From Alienimonas californiensis (GTDB lineage: Bacteria > Planctomycetota > Planctomycetia > Planctomycetales > Planctomycetaceae), in contig NZ_CP036265.1 in NCBI RefSeq assembly GCF_007743815.1, positions 62,001 to 126,000 on the forward strand: 64,000 bases of DNA, in the 5' to 3' direction. The translations under genes and the position numbers were made by a program. This document shows, one piece after another, positions 30,070-41,419 of this stretch (the stretch's first letter is position 1; the number at the start of each line of letters is the position of its first letter). The notes under the pieces are model-generated. The model did not search any database, was not told where the DNA came from, and saw nothing but the letters and a program-made list of their open reading frames with translations.

Positions 30070-31476
30070 TCAGGCCATCGCCCGGGCCATTTCGGCCTCG
30101 TAGCTGATGCCGTAGCGCTTCATCTTTTTATAAAGCGTCGTGCGATTGATGCCGAGCGTGGCGCTGGTGTCTTGGCGGTTCCAGCCGTGGGCGTGCAGGG
30201 CTTCCAGAATGATGTCCCGTTCCGCCGGGGCCATCGCCTTCTTCAGCCCCCCCGCGACCGCGGCGTGCGGACGATGGGCGGAATCATCCCGCTTGAGGCT
30301 TTCGGGCAGGTCGGCGACGGTGATCGCGTCGCCGCGGGTGAGGACCACGGCCCGCTCTACCACGTTCACTAATTCGCGCACGTTGCCGGGCCAGGCGTGC
30401 CGCTGCATGAGCCGCATCGCCTCCGGGTCGATGGAGGTCACGTTCTTGCCCGTCTGCTCGCGGAACAGCTTGAGATAGTGCTCCGCCAGCAGGGGGATAT
30501 CGCCGATCCGCTCCCGCAGCGCCGGCTGGGTGAGGGTGATGACGTTAATGCGGTAGTAAAGGTCCTCGCGGAACTCCCCGGCGGCGACCAGTTTTTCCAG
30601 GTCGGCGTTCGTCGCGAGCACCAACCGCACGTCGACCTTCTGCGTCTTCGTCCCGCCGACCGGTTCGAACTCCTTATCCTGCAGGGCCCGCAGGAGTTTG
30701 ACCTGCAACCGGGGGCTGGCAGTGGCGATTTCGTCGAGGAACAGCGTGCCGCCGTGCGCCAGCAGGAACTTGCCCTCTTTATCGTTGGTGGCGCCGGTGA
30801 AGGCGCCTTTGACGTGACCGAACAATTCGCTTTCCAGCAGGTTCTCCGGCAGGGCCCCGCAGGCGACCTCGACGAACGGCCCGCCGCTGCGGTCGCCGGC
30901 GGCGTGCAGAGCCCGGGCGGTCATCGTTTTGCCGGTGCCGCTCTCGCCGAGGATTAAGACGGTGGTGCGAGTGTCGGCGACGGATTCGATCAATTCGAAC
31001 ATCCGCTGCATGCGGTAGTCCCGCCCGATAATCCGGCCGAGTCCGTGCCGCTCGTTGAGCTGCGCCTTGAGGTTCTTGTTCTCCGTCACCACCTTGCGGG
31101 CGGCGAGGGCTTTCCGCAGGGAAAGCAGCAGTTCCTCGTAGATCAGAGGTTTGGTGAGGTAGTCCGCGGCGCCCTCCTGAATCGCTTCGACGGCGCTTTC
31201 AATCGTGCCGTAGCCGGTCAGCAGCAGGACGGCGAGGTCCGGGTATTTTTCCCGGGCGTATTCGAGAAAGCCGAAGCCGTCGCCGTCCGGCAGGCAGACG
31301 TCGCAGACGACGGCGTCGAACTTCGCCTCTTTCAGCCGCCGTTTGGCGGCGGCGAGGTCGGCGGCGACGTCGGCTTTATGGCCGTGCTCGCGGAGCAGTT
31401 CCGCCATGCCCTCGCGGACGGCGGCGTCGTCTTCCACGACCAGCACAGCGCCGGTCGGATCGGGGGTCTGAGGCAT
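30070..31476 (-). CDS. Sigma-54-dependent response regulator (NtrC family)
   Basis: The 468-residue protein has a receiver domain (1-125) with phosphoacceptor D59 in [14 protein letters not shown] and K109 in LTKPL. The AAA+ domain shows Walker A GESGTGKT (177-184), the sigma-54-contacting GAFTGA loop (224-229), Walker B TLFLDEIA and an arginine-finger region. The C-terminal Fis-type helix-turn-helix is [20 protein letters not shown]. It should activate sigma-54 promoters when phosphorylated. No histidine kinase is adjacent. Two sigma-54-like promoters occur in the window (36774 and 61402). ATG 31476 starts at the receiver domain. Confidence 0.94.
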   Translation of the reverse strand: MPQTPDPTGAVLVVEDDAAVREGMAELLREHGHKADVAADLAAAKRRLKEAKFDAVVCDVCLPDGDGFGFLEYAREKYPDLAVLLLTGYGTIESAVEAIQEGAADYLTKPLIYEELLLSLRKALAARKVVTENKNLKAQLNERHGLGRIIGRDYRMQRMFELIESVADTRTTVLILGESGTGKTMTARALHAAGDRSGGPFVEVACGALPENLLESELFGHVKGAFTGATNDKEGKFLLAHGGTLFLDEIATASPRLQVKLLRALQDKEFEPVGGTKTQKVDVRLVLATNADLEKLVAAGEFREDLYYRINVITLTQPALRERIGDIPLLAEHYLKLFREQTGKNVTSIDPEAMRLMQRHAWPGNVRELVNVVERAVVLTRGDAITVADLPESLKRDDSAHRPHAAVAGGLKKAMAPAERDIILEALHAHGWNRQDTSATLGINRTTLYKKMKRYGISYEAEMARAMA

Positions 31477-31655
31477 CTCGGGGGGCAGGATTCGGGCGCC
31501 CCCGGGCAGGCGTTCCGGCGACCTGTGCCGGAAAGGTTGGGGGCCGAACGAACCTAGGTCGCCGTTGTCCGCTCGCAACGCGTCGGCGCCTGGGCGTGGA
31601 GAAAAGTCACCCGACGTGGCCGATTTCCCTCAAGGCCGCGGATTTCGAGGCGCCG

Positions 31656-33632
31656 TTACCACCGCAGGAACGCGGGGGCCTCGGTGATGACGATCGGCCC
31701 GGTCCACGGGGTCGTCGCGCCGGCGGGGTCGTCGTCGCTGAGGCGCGTCACGGTCTGCGGGGCCGGGCCGGGCGTGGTCCAGTCGGGGACACGGCGGTCC
31801 TCCGCGGTGGGGCTCCAGACCGCCAGCGTCCGCCCCCCGCCGTTCGGATCGACGAACCACATGCCCCGCACGCGGTCGTCCTCCAGATCGCTGCCGTAGA
31901 CCAGCCCGGCGAGGGCGGCCCGGGCGGCGGCGACGTGGAACCAGGAGGGCTTGGGCTGGTGGCCGGTCTCCTTCGAACTGGTCAGCCCGCAGGTGGCGAA
32001 CTTGCCGGGGCTCTCCGAATCAACGTCCCGCAGCATGAAGATCTGAGCCCGGTCCAGGTCGGCCGCGGCCAGTTCCAACGCCGACCGCACCAGCCAGTAG
32101 CCCTGTACCTGCTCCGCGGAGAGCGACCCGACGGCGTCCGCGGACATCGGCGAGCCGGGGTGCGTGTCGTAGCCGAACTCCCCGAGGTGCACCTCCACGC
32201 CGGGGAGGTACTCGTCCCGCCACGCGGTGATCTCCCGCACCCGGCGCCGCAGTTCGTCCTGCTCCGGCGGCAGTCCGTGGCCGGCCTCCTTGCCGGAGGC
32301 GTCCAGCGCCCGGCAGTAGTAGTGCACGGCGATCGCGTCCGCGGGGAACGACCCGTCGCGGTACAGGTCGCACCACAGCTTGATCGCCTTGAGCCCCTCC
32401 AAATCCAGCGCCACGAGCCCGCCCAGCACGATGTCGAAGTTCGGGTCGGCGAGCTTCACCCCGTGCCCCGGGCCGAGCGTGCCGCGGTGGCCGTCGTAAT
32501 CGGCGCTGGTCATCGCGGCCAGCTCCCACGGGCTGAAGTAGGCCGCCCGGCCCTCCCAGGTGCGGTTCGGTTCGTTCCAGTTCTCAACGTCCCCCACCAG
32601 CCCGAGCCCGGAGACCCGCGGCTGGCCCTCCTCCAACCGCAGCGCGGCGTCGTCCACCTGCCGGTCGCCGTAGCGGGCGGCGAACTGAAACAGGTGGGCG
32701 GCGTGCTCCCGGTAACTGGCCGGCGATTCGGCGTCGCCGCCGGGCGGCACGGGCTTGTCCGAACCCTTGGGCGGTTCGGCGGAGCCATCCAAGTTGAACG
32801 CCGCCGCGGCCGTGCACTGGATCACCGGGGCCGGGCGGGAGCCGGCGGCGTTCAAATCCCGATAGAACTGATCGAAGTCCCACGCCCACGTGCCGTTTTG
32901 GTTGCGGACGGCGCTGGGACTGAAGGCAATCCGGGCGTCGGGGGCGCCGGTCTTCAAGACGTCCCACTCCCAGGAGTGATATTCCCGCACCGTGCCGGCC
33001 ACCGGGGCCAACCGATCCACCGGGTCGTCGATGAACCCGTTGACGCCCAGCAACCGATCGAACGGCGCCGGCTCCCGCGGCGCCGCGTCGGCCGCGGGGG
33101 CGTCCGCCGTCGTCGCCGGGGCCTCCCCGGCAGGGGCGCCGTAGAGGACCACCTCCACCACGGATCCGGCGGGCGAGCCGACGACGATCATCACGTACCG
33201 GGCGCGGCCGGACAGTTCGCCGGTCGACCAGGCGTTGTACTTTTTGAGGTCGTCGGTCAGCAGCGTCCGCCAGCCGTGGGTCTCGTCCTCACGGTTCGCC
33301 GGGTCGAACAGGCGGATTTCGAACGGTCCGTCGCCGGAGACGTCGTACCAGGCGGCGCCGGTCAGGTCGTGCGTCCGGCCGAGGTCGATGACCGTGCGGG
33401 CGGGGAAATAGAGGTCCTTATTGATCCAGCCCAGTTCGTAGGCCGAGGTCGGTTTGCCGCCGGAGCCGGCCCGGGGGTCGCCGGCTTCGTCCTGCTCGTC
33501 CACCAACCGGGGGCCGAGGCCGCGGCCGGTCAGGTCGTAGACGGCCACCGTGTCAAGCGGCAGCTTTCCGCCCTCCCCCGGGTCCGCCGCCATCGGCAGG
33601 CAGAGGGCGAGCAGCAGGGCGGAACAGGGCAT
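31656..33632 (-). CDS. Exported clan GH-A-like glycosidase
   Basis: The 658-residue protein has a signal peptide ([15 protein letters not shown]), an N-terminal beta-sandwich of carbohydrate-binding type at about 50-170 ([20 protein letters not shown]), a linker and a TIM-barrel from about 190 to 570. The acid/base candidate is the Glu in [11 protein letters not shown] near 377 and the nucleophile candidate the Glu in [13 protein letters not shown] near 500, an NEP...E layout seen in clan GH-A (GH39/GH5-like) enzymes. Exact family and substrate are not recognisable. It is divergent from the esterase at 33748. Confidence 0.72.
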   Translation of the reverse strand: MPCSALLLALCLPMAADPGEGGKLPLDTVAVYDLTGRGLGPRLVDEQDEAGDPRAGSGGKPTSAYELGWINKDLYFPARTVIDLGRTHDLTGAAWYDVSGDGPFEIRLFDPANREDETHGWRTLLTDDLKKYNAWSTGELSGRARYVMIVVGSPAGSVVEVVLYGAPAGEAPATTADAPAADAAPREPAPFDRLLGVNGFIDDPVDRLAPVAGTVREYHSWEWDVLKTGAPDARIAFSPSAVRNQNGTWAWDFDQFYRDLNAAGSRPAPVIQCTAAAAFNLDGSAEPPKGSDKPVPPGGDAESPASYREHAAHLFQFAARYGDRQVDDAALRLEEGQPRVSGLGLVGDVENWNEPNRTWEGRAAYFSPWELAAMTSADYDGHRGTLGPGHGVKLADPNFDIVLGGLVALDLEGLKAIKLWCDLYRDGSFPADAIAVHYYCRALDASGKEAGHGLPPEQDELRRRVREITAWRDEYLPGVEVHLGEFGYDTHPGSPMSADAVGSLSAEQVQGYWLVRSALELAAADLDRAQIFMLRDVDSESPGKFATCGLTSSKETGHQPKPSWFHVAAARAALAGLVYGSDLEDDRVRGMWFVDPNGGGRTLAVWSPTAEDRRVPDWTTPGPAPQTVTRLSDDDPAGATTPWTGPIVITEAPAFLRW

Positions 33633-33747
33633 GAGCACAGTCGGCGGGCGAGCGAACGTCCAATCGGTCAACGCTAATCGGACGCGCGAACGCCCGCCAG
33701 TCGCCGCTATCGTGCCCCCCGTCCCCACCCCGCGCCCAAGTGTTCCG

Positions 33748-35115
33748 ATGACGTTCCGTGTCGCTTTGCTCCTTCTCACCACGGCGACCTGCCTGACCGC
33801 CCTGCCCGCGGCTCCGGCTCAGGAGGCGCTGCCGGCCGACCCGTATGCCGACGCCCCGGAGGTCGCCCCGCCGGTCTACCGGGTGCGGTACGAAGCCTCC
33901 TCGGAGCCGGGCGCGCTGCGGTATCCGGTGCGGTACGCCGTCTGGGTTCCGCCGGGCGTGGAGCGGTTGCGGGGGGTGATCGTCCACCAGCACGGCTGCG
34001 GAACGGGCTCCTGCAAATCGGGGCTGACGGGGGCGTTCGATCTGCACTGGCAGGCGTTGGCGGCGGCTCACGACTGCGCCCTGCTCTCCCCCTCCTACGA
34101 ACAGCCGGAGCAGGACGACTGCCGCGCCTGGTGCGATCCGCGGAACGGCTCGGCGGAGGCCTTCTTGACGGCGCTGCGGGATCTGGGCGAGGCGTCCGGC
34201 CATCCGGAACTGGCGGAGGTCCCCTGGGCGCTGTGGGGGCACAGCGGCGGGGGCGTGTGGGCCGGCGGGATGACGCTGCTGTACCCGGACCGCGTCGCCG
34301 CGACGTGGCTCCGCTCCGGCGTGCCGCTCGTGGAGAAAGACGACGCCCGGTTGGAGTTGAACCCTCACACGCTGCCGGAGGCGGCGTTGGGCGTGCCGAT
34401 GGTCTGCAACCTCGGCACGCAGGAGGGCGTGACCGTCACCGACGGCCGGTTCTCGGGCGTGTGGCCGAAGAATCAGGTCTTCTTCGACGCGGTCCGCGGG
34501 GCCGGCGGACTGATCGCGGTGGCGATCGATCCAAAGACCAGCCACGAGTGCGGCAATCAGCGGTACCTCGCGATCCCCTGGTTCGACGTCTGCCTGTCGC
34601 ACCGCCTGCCGGAGAGCGCCGGCGAGCCACTCCGCCCGATGCCGACCGGGGACGCCCACCTCGCCGACCTGCGGGGCCAAACCGCCGTGCCCGCCGCCGA
34701 CTACGCCGGCGACGCGGCCGCGGCGAACTGGCTGCCGAACGCGGAGATCGCCGCCCGGTGGGAGGAATACGTGACGAACGCCGACGTCGCCGACGTCACG
34801 CCCCCGCCGGCCCCGACGAACGTGCGGATCGAAGACGGCACGCTCCGCTGGGACGCCGCGGCGGACCTGCAAAGCGGCGTGCGGCAGTTCGTCATCGAGC
34901 GGGACGGCGAACCGCTCGCGCAGGTCCCCGAGAAACCGACGAACCCCCACGGCCGGCCCCTGTTCCAAGGGCTCCAGTACAGCGACACGCCCCTCCAACC
35001 GCTGCGGCGGGCGGAGTTCGAACTGCCCGCCGACCTGCCGACGGGCGCCGCCCTCACCGTGCGGGCGGTCAACTCCGTGGGACTCTCCTCTGAACCCTCC
35101 GCCCCGGGGAATTGA
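33748..35115 (+). CDS. Exported alpha/beta hydrolase with fibronectin-III-like C-terminus
   Basis: The 455-residue protein has a signal peptide ([20 protein letters not shown]), an esterase-like domain with a [13 protein letters not shown] oxyanion region, a [15 protein letters not shown] nucleophile elbow (Ser near 169) and a KTSHECG segment that may hold the catalytic His. Several Cys pairs suggest disulfides. Residues 350-450 ([44 protein letters not shown]) form a fibronectin-III-like domain. It is probably a periplasmic or surface esterase on plant or algal polymers. It converges with the DUF1501 gene 6 bp on. Confidence 0.8.
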   Translation: MTFRVALLLLTTATCLTALPAAPAQEALPADPYADAPEVAPPVYRVRYEASSEPGALRYPVRYAVWVPPGVERLRGVIVHQHGCGTGSCKSGLTGAFDLHWQALAAAHDCALLSPSYEQPEQDDCRAWCDPRNGSAEAFLTALRDLGEASGHPELAEVPWALWGHSGGGVWAGGMTLLYPDRVAATWLRSGVPLVEKDDARLELNPHTLPEAALGVPMVCNLGTQEGVTVTDGRFSGVWPKNQVFFDAVRGAGGLIAVAIDPKTSHECGNQRYLAIPWFDVCLSHRLPESAGEPLRPMPTGDAHLADLRGQTAVPAADYAGDAAAANWLPNAEIAARWEEYVTNADVADVTPPPAPTNVRIEDGTLRWDAAADLQSGVRQFVIERDGEPLAQVPEKPTNPHGRPLFQGLQYSDTPLQPLRRAEFELPADLPTGAALTVRAVNSVGLSSEPSAPGN

Positions 35116-35121
35116 CCTCGC

Positions 35122-36531
<1,410 letters not shown>

Positions 36532-36881
36532 CGGCGAGGGAGCGACGAGCGGGGGTGAAAAGCGACGGTTCAGTGGGGCCGTCATCCTATCCGCTGCACG
36601 CGGCGGGCGGGCGGAGCGGCGGAGGACCGGCAGCCGTTCAATCATCAGACTCATCAGGATCTGCCCCCGCGACGACCAGTTCGGCCGCGAATCGACCGAT
36701 CGCGTCGGTCGTCATTCCGCGGGCATCGGGCCGCCCCCCGGTTCCGGCCGCCTTTTGCCGGACGACCCGGCTTTGGCATGGCGGGTGCATTCTTAAGTCC
36801 CAGACCAGACGCTCTTCCGCCCCCCGGTCGAACGCTGTCTGGCCGCTTCATAATCATCAACTTCAAGCTCAGGACGTACCT
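36532..36881. other. 350-bp divergent intergenic region
   Basis: It separates the DUF1501 gene from the stress-type gene at 36882. I see no reading frame with support. It contains a sigma-54-type promoter at 36774-36789 and an AT-richer stretch from 36848 to 36870. Confidence 0.6.
36774..36789 (+). promoter_or_regulatory. Sigma-54 (-24/-12) promoter match
   Basis: TGGCATGGCGGGTGCA fits TGGCACG-N4-TTGCA with two mismatches and keeps the essential GG-N10-GC spacing (36775-36776 and 36787-36788). The start of transcription would be near 36800, about 80 nt before the ATG at 36882. Confidence 0.55.
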
Positions 36882-37919
36882 ATGGCGACTGCCACCACCG
36901 ACCGCACCGCCCGCGATACCGTCGTCGGCGTGTTTCATTCTCACGCGGAAGCTCAAAAAGCGGTCCGCGATCTGAAAGCCGCCGGCTTCGACGACGACCA
37001 GATCGGCGTCGCCTCCCGTGATCGCGAAGGCACCTTCGCGGAGCAGAACGAAGAGACGATGGCCGAAGAAGGCGCCGTCGCCGGTGCCGCGACCGGCTTG
37101 GGCGCCGGGGCCCTGTGGGGCCTGGGGATCGTCGCCGGGGCCCTGCCGGCGATCGGCCCGGTGATCGCCGGCGGCGCCCTGGCCGCCGTCGCCGCCAGCG
37201 CCGCCGGCACCGCCGCGGCCGGCGGCCTGATCGGCGCCCTGGTCGGCTGGGGTATCCCGGAGGACGAAGCGAATTACTACCACGGCGAATTTGAGGAAGG
37301 CCGTACCATCGTCACCGTCAAGTGCGGCAAAGCTCGCTGGGAGGAGGCCCACCGCATCCTCGATAACGCCAATGCCTACGACTACCACCGCCGTGAAACG
37401 GAGCACGCCACGGACGCCACCGCCGCCCAGCGCCAGAGTTACGACGGCAAGATGGTGGCCCGCGAGGAGGTGCTCGACGTCGACAAGCACACCGAGGTCG
37501 CCGGGCAGGCCCGCGTCCGCAAGGAGGTGCACACCGACACCGCCCACGTCGAAGTTCCGGTGAAGCGGGAAGAACTGGTCGTGGAGCGGACCCCGCTGCG
37601 CGGCGAGGACGCCGGCGCCATTACCGGCGCAAACGAGGAGGAGCGGATCACGCTGCGAGAAGAAGAGGTGGACGTGAACAAGCGGACCGTGGCCAAGGAA
37701 GCCGTAGCCGTCGGTAAACGGACCGTGACTGAGACCGAGTCTGTCGACGCGGACTTGAAGGAAGAGGAAATCGTGGTCGAGGGCGCCGCGGAGACCGGCG
37801 GCGGCACCGCCACGGCGACCCGCGCCACGACCCGCACCGCCAAGAGCCGAGCCGGCGTCACTGGACAGGTGGACCCGGGCACGGGCGAGGACCAGTCCCG
37901 CCCCGACCGCCCCCGCTGA
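36882..37919 (+). CDS. Stress-type protein with glycine-zipper segment and DUF2382 (YsnF/AvaK) domain
   Basis: The 345-residue protein has three parts. Residues 10-60 (TVVGVFHSHAEAQKAVRDLK, DDDQIGVASRD) resemble the general-stress-protein 17M/YflT domain. Residues 65-125 are an Ala/Gly-rich hydrophobic stretch (GLGAGALWGLGIVAGALPAI) likely to enter membranes. Residues 185-300 form the DUF2382 domain, with repeated strands such as VPVKREELVVERTP and EEERITLREEEVDVNK. The C-terminus is TGQVDPGTGEDQSRPDRPR. A sigma-54-like promoter lies 93-108 bp upstream. The next gene is a paralog lacking DUF2382. Confidence 0.85.
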   Translation: MATATTDRTARDTVVGVFHSHAEAQKAVRDLKAAGFDDDQIGVASRDREGTFAEQNEETMAEEGAVAGAATGLGAGALWGLGIVAGALPAIGPVIAGGALAAVAASAAGTAAAGGLIGALVGWGIPEDEANYYHGEFEEGRTIVTVKCGKARWEEAHRILDNANAYDYHRRETEHATDATAAQRQSYDGKMVAREEVLDVDKHTEVAGQARVRKEVHTDTAHVEVPVKREELVVERTPLRGEDAGAITGANEEERITLREEEVDVNKRTVAKEAVAVGKRTVTETESVDADLKEEEIVVEGAAETGGGTATATRATTRTAKSRAGVTGQVDPGTGEDQSRPDRPR

Positions 37920-37987
37920 GGCTTGTGCCCGGTCCGCTCGCCCCGATCCACGGGCGGGCGTCGTTCCACGCCGCCCCCGATCGCCTG

Positions 37988-38008
37988 CGCTTCGCCTCCA
38001 GCGAAGCG
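37988..38008. other. Perfect hairpin between tandem stress-type genes
   Basis: CGCTTCGC pairs exactly with GCGAAGCG around CTCCA, 68 bp after the stop of the first gene and 88 bp before the second. It may be a partial terminator or an mRNA-processing structure. Confidence 0.45.
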
Positions 38009-38096
38009 TCGGCAGGGCGGAAGGAACGTTTTATCCAACGGTCGAGCGTTTCTTCGGCCGTTCAACTCCGTCACCTCGCACTCCAGGACTCTCATC

Positions 38097-38783
38097 ATGG
38101 CGACCGCGCTCACCACCAATCGGACCGCCCGCGACACCGTCGTCGGCGTGTTTCATTCCCACGCGGAGGCCCGTCGGGCCGTTAACGACCTGAAGGCCGC
38201 CGGCTTCTCCGACGACCAGATCGGCGTCGCCTCCCGCGACCGCGAGGGCACCTTCGCGGAGCAGAACGAAGAGACGATGGCCGAGGAAGGCGCCGTCGCG
38301 GGAGCCGCGACCGGTCTGGGTGCCGGGGCCCTGTGGGGCTTGGGCATCGTCGCCGGGGCGCTGCCGGCGATCGGCCCGGTGATCGCGGGCGGGGCCCTGG
38401 CCGCCGTCGCCGCCAGCGCCGCCGGCACCGCCGCGGCCGGCGGCCTGATCGGCGCCTTGGTCGGCTGGGGCATCCCCGAGGAAGAGGCGAACTACTACCA
38501 CAGCGAGTTCGAAAGCGGCCGCACGATCGTCACCGTGAAGTGCGGCGAGGACCGCTGGGAAGAGGCTCACCGCATCCTCGACCAGACGAACGCCTACGAC
38601 TACCACCGCCGCGAGACGGAGCACGCCGCCAACCCCACGGCGACCCAACGCTACAACTACGAAGGCCAGACGGTCGATCGGCGGAGCTTCGACGACGCGA
38701 ACTACGACACCTCCTACGAGGTGTCCGGCCAGGTCGACCCGCTGACCGGCGTCGACCAGACCTCGCGGAACCGGCCCCGCTGA
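38097..38783 (+). CDS. Stress-type protein, DUF2382-less tandem paralog
   Basis: The 228-residue protein repeats the first 180 residues of the 36882 product almost unchanged (identical across GVASRDREGTFAEQNEETMA and the whole glycine-zipper part), then jumps to SGQVDPLTGVDQTSRNRPR, the counterpart of that protein's last 20 residues. It therefore looks like a duplicate from which the DUF2382 block was deleted. The same alpha/beta N-terminal domain and hydrophobic zipper suggest a membrane-associated stress protein. No sigma-54 match is seen in its own upstream gap. Confidence 0.85.
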   Translation: MATALTTNRTARDTVVGVFHSHAEARRAVNDLKAAGFSDDQIGVASRDREGTFAEQNEETMAEEGAVAGAATGLGAGALWGLGIVAGALPAIGPVIAGGALAAVAASAAGTAAAGGLIGALVGWGIPEEEANYYHSEFESGRTIVTVKCGEDRWEEAHRILDQTNAYDYHRRETEHAANPTATQRYNYEGQTVDRRSFDDANYDTSYEVSGQVDPLTGVDQTSRNRPR

Positions 38784-38957
38784 AGCCCTTCCTGCTGAAT
38801 GGGCGTTTGCCCCCCGTTTCGCCGTCCGCCCCGGCCCGGGCGGGCGACGGACTGCCGTCCCGGCCGCCTCGCGCGACCGGGGCGGTTAGCGTATTGAGGC
38901 CCCGGCAGGCCCGTCATGACAGGCCCCTTGGGGGCGGGCGGCGGTTAGACTGCCGGC

Positions 38958-39995
38958 ATGATCCGCCGCCCGCTTCCGATCGCCTTCGCCCTGTTCGCCC
39001 TCACGGTCCTCGCCCCCGTCGCCGCGGGGCAGACGGAGGGCGCTCCGCCGCCTGAGGCGGCCGCTCCCACGGCGGTGAAGGCGCCGGCGGTCTCAATGGA
39101 GCGACTCGCCGCCGACCTGCGTTGGCTCACCTCGTTCCCCACCCGGCACACCCTCAGCGCCCAGAATGTGGAGGTCGCCAAGGCGCTGCGGGAGAAGTTC
39201 CGGGCGATGGGCTACGAGGACGTGACGTTGGAAGAGTTCCCCGTCGCTCGCACCACGCGGTTCAACGTGGTGGCGACGAAGCCGGGCAGAACGCGGCCGG
39301 ACGAGATCGTGGTGCTCGGCGCCCACTTTGACAGCCGCAATAAGGACGACGCCGACGCCCGCGGCCCCGCCCCCGGCGCCGACGACAACGCCAGCGGGAC
39401 CTCTGCCGTGCTGGAGATCGCCCGGCGCTTGGCGAACGTGCCGACCGCCCGCACCGTGCGGTTCGTGCTGTTCAGCGGCGAGGAGCAGGGCCTGATCGGG
39501 GCGACGGCCCACGCGGAAGCCCTCAAGGCCGCGGGGGCGAACGTCGTGCTGATGGCGAACCTGGACATGGTCGGCCACTCCTCCCCGCCGGGCCCCGACG
39601 GCGACGCCCCGCCGCCCACCTTCCCCGAGCGCACCGCCGCCCCGGACGCCGCCGGCGCCCGCCGCAGTATTTACGTCGAGTCCGATCAGGGATTGGACAG
39701 CCCCGACAACGACGCCGCCTCCCAGCGGTGGGGCGATCGGCTGGAGCAGATCGTCTACGGCTACGGTCTCGGCGTGAGCCGGGGGCCGCTGTACGGCACG
39801 GACTACCTGCCGTTCGAGACCGCCGGCTATCCCGCCGTCGGCCTGTACGACGGGGCGGACACGGAGCCCTTCTATCACAACGCCGACGACCTCCCCGCGG
39901 TGGTCGACGCCGATTATCACGCCCGGGCCGCCTCCGCGACGCTGGAATTGGTGACGCTCGCGGCGGGCGCCGCCGAGCCGGCCGAGGCTCCCTGA
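38958..39995 (+). CDS. Exported M28 family zinc peptidase
   Basis: The 345-residue enzyme has a signal peptide (1-24) and the full M28 metal site: H123 in LGAHFDS, D142/D143 in GADDNASG, E175-E176 in FSGEEQG, D203 in NLDMVG, and a C-terminal His in FYHNADD. These bind two zinc ions and supply the catalytic Glu, as in bacterial aminopeptidases. A Pro/Ala-rich insert at about 208-230 is unusual but lies in a loop. It would cleave amino-terminal residues of peptides outside the cytoplasm. Confidence 0.92.
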   Translation: MIRRPLPIAFALFALTVLAPVAAGQTEGAPPPEAAAPTAVKAPAVSMERLAADLRWLTSFPTRHTLSAQNVEVAKALREKFRAMGYEDVTLEEFPVARTTRFNVVATKPGRTRPDEIVVLGAHFDSRNKDDADARGPAPGADDNASGTSAVLEIARRLANVPTARTVRFVLFSGEEQGLIGATAHAEALKAAGANVVLMANLDMVGHSSPPGPDGDAPPPTFPERTAAPDAAGARRSIYVESDQGLDSPDNDAASQRWGDRLEQIVYGYGLGVSRGPLYGTDYLPFETAGYPAVGLYDGADTEPFYHNADDLPAVVDADYHARAASATLELVTLAAGAAEPAEAP

Positions 39996-40119
39996 ACGTC
40001 CCGGCGGCCGGCGTGCTTCCGCGGTCCGAGGTCGATGGCGACGCAGTGGGCGTTCGCCGCATGCTGGCGGCTTCCCGTCTCTCCGGCCGCGTTCCGGCCC
40101 GTCCGCTGATCTGCCGTCG

Positions 40120-40641
40120 ATGCCCGTGTCTCCGCACGCCGCGCTCCTTTCGCTGCCCGTCGTCCCGCTGGCCTGGCAACGCGGAGCCCCCGACCCGACC
40201 GCGTTGCTCGGAGTGGGGATCGCGTTTCTGCTGGGCGCCGCCCTGGCGTTTGCCGTCAGCTTGCTGATTCAGGCGGTATTTCTGCGACTGGCGGCGTCGC
40301 TGGTCCTGAAGGAGGAGATCCCCTTCGGCGACGCCCTGCTGACGCTGTTTCTCTCCTATGTGATCGCCGGGGCGATCACGTTCGTGATCGGGCTGCCCGT
40401 GGGGTTCGTCGCCGGGCTGCTCGATCTGCCGGAGGGGCTGGGCCTCGCGATCAATCTGCTGGGACTCCCGCTGACGATCGGCATTCAGGCGGCCGTGATC
40501 GCCCGGCGACACGACCTCTCCTTCGGTCAGGCGCTGCTGATCTATCTGGCCATGATGGTGATGGGCTTCCTGATCGGGCTGGTGATTGCACTGGTCGTCA
40601 TCGGTCTGCTGCTGGCCTTCGGCGTCGCCCTCGCCCCCTGA
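40120..40641 (+). CDS. Multi-helix membrane protein of unknown function
   Basis: The 173-residue product has about four hydrophobic helices (LGVGIAFLLGAALAFAVSLL, LLTLFLSYVIAGAITFVIGL, and two more near 110-130 and 145-170). Polar loops contain VLKEEIPFGDALLT and ARRHDLSFGQALLI, two copies of a 'F-G-x-A-L-L' pattern, so the protein may be an internal duplication of a two-helix unit. No family is recognised. It lies 13 bp before the phosphatase gene and is likely co-transcribed with it. Confidence 0.7.
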   Translation: MPVSPHAALLSLPVVPLAWQRGAPDPTALLGVGIAFLLGAALAFAVSLLIQAVFLRLAASLVLKEEIPFGDALLTLFLSYVIAGAITFVIGLPVGFVAGLLDLPEGLGLAINLLGLPLTIGIQAAVIARRHDLSFGQALLIYLAMMVMGFLIGLVIALVVIGLLLAFGVALAP

Positions 40642-40654
40642 ACGTCGCGGCGGA

Positions 40655-41419
40655 ATGCCTACGCCCACCGATCCGGTCCGCCGAGTCGTCTACCCGCTGA
40701 CGTTCGGCGCCCTGGCCGCCGCGTTCGCCTGGCACGCCGCCCGCGGCGGGCCGTGGTGGGCGCTGCTGTGGCCCGCGGCGGCGTTTGCGGGGGCGGCGCT
40801 GATTTACGCCGTCGGCCGGCCCGGGTGGTTCGGCAAACGGGCGGACGGCTCCCGCGCTCCGCTCGCCGCGGGGCTGTTCGTCCCCTACACATGGTTCGCC
40901 CTGGCCGTGTGGCACGGACGCCGGTTGTTCGGCGGCGGTCGGGACGTTCAGACGCGGTGCGACCGGCTGGCGGGGAACCTGCACCTCGGCCCGCGGCCGC
41001 GGTCGGCCGGCTTGCCGGCCGACGTGCGGACGGACGACGCCGCCGTGATCCTCGACCTGACGGCGGAGTTCCGCGACGTGCCGGCCGTGCGCCGCCGCCC
41101 GGGCTACCGCTGCACGCCGATCCTCGACGCCGCGGCCCCGGACGTGGACGGGCTGGGGGGACTCGTCGCCCTCCTGCCCCCGCCCGGCGGCCGGGCGGCG
41201 CTGATTCACTGCGCCAACGGCCGCGGCCGCACCGGGCTGGTCGCCGCGGCGTGGCTGCTGGCGCATGGCAAGGCGGACTCCGCCGACGACGCCGTCGCGC
41301 AGGTGCGGAGCGCCCGCCCGGGCGTCCGCCTGCTGCCCCGCCAACGGGCGGTTCTGGAGGCGTTCGCCGCGGATCAGACGCGCGACGCGGGGGCCGCGGG
41401 CTTCCGGCCCACGAAGTAG
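40655..41419 (+). CDS. Membrane-anchored dual-specificity-type phosphatase
   Basis: The 254-residue protein has two or three hydrophobic helices in the first 90 residues (VYPLTFGALAAAFAWHA, WALLWPAAAFAGAALIY), then a phosphatase domain. VILDLTAEF near 131 is the usual strand before the active site, and HCANGRGRTG holds the P-loop with C186 and R192 in C-x5-R spacing. It should dephosphorylate a protein or a phospholipid at the inner membrane; similar anchored enzymes act on phosphatidylglycerophosphate or phosphoinositides. Its last 46 bp overlap the convergent gene at 41374. Confidence 0.82.
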   Translation: MPTPTDPVRRVVYPLTFGALAAAFAWHAARGGPWWALLWPAAAFAGAALIYAVGRPGWFGKRADGSRAPLAAGLFVPYTWFALAVWHGRRLFGGGRDVQTRCDRLAGNLHLGPRPRSAGLPADVRTDDAAVILDLTAEFRDVPAVRRRPGYRCTPILDAAAPDVDGLGGLVALLPPPGGRAALIHCANGRGRTGLVAAAWLLAHGKADSADDAVAQVRSARPGVRLLPRQRAVLEAFAADQTRDAGAAGFRPTK

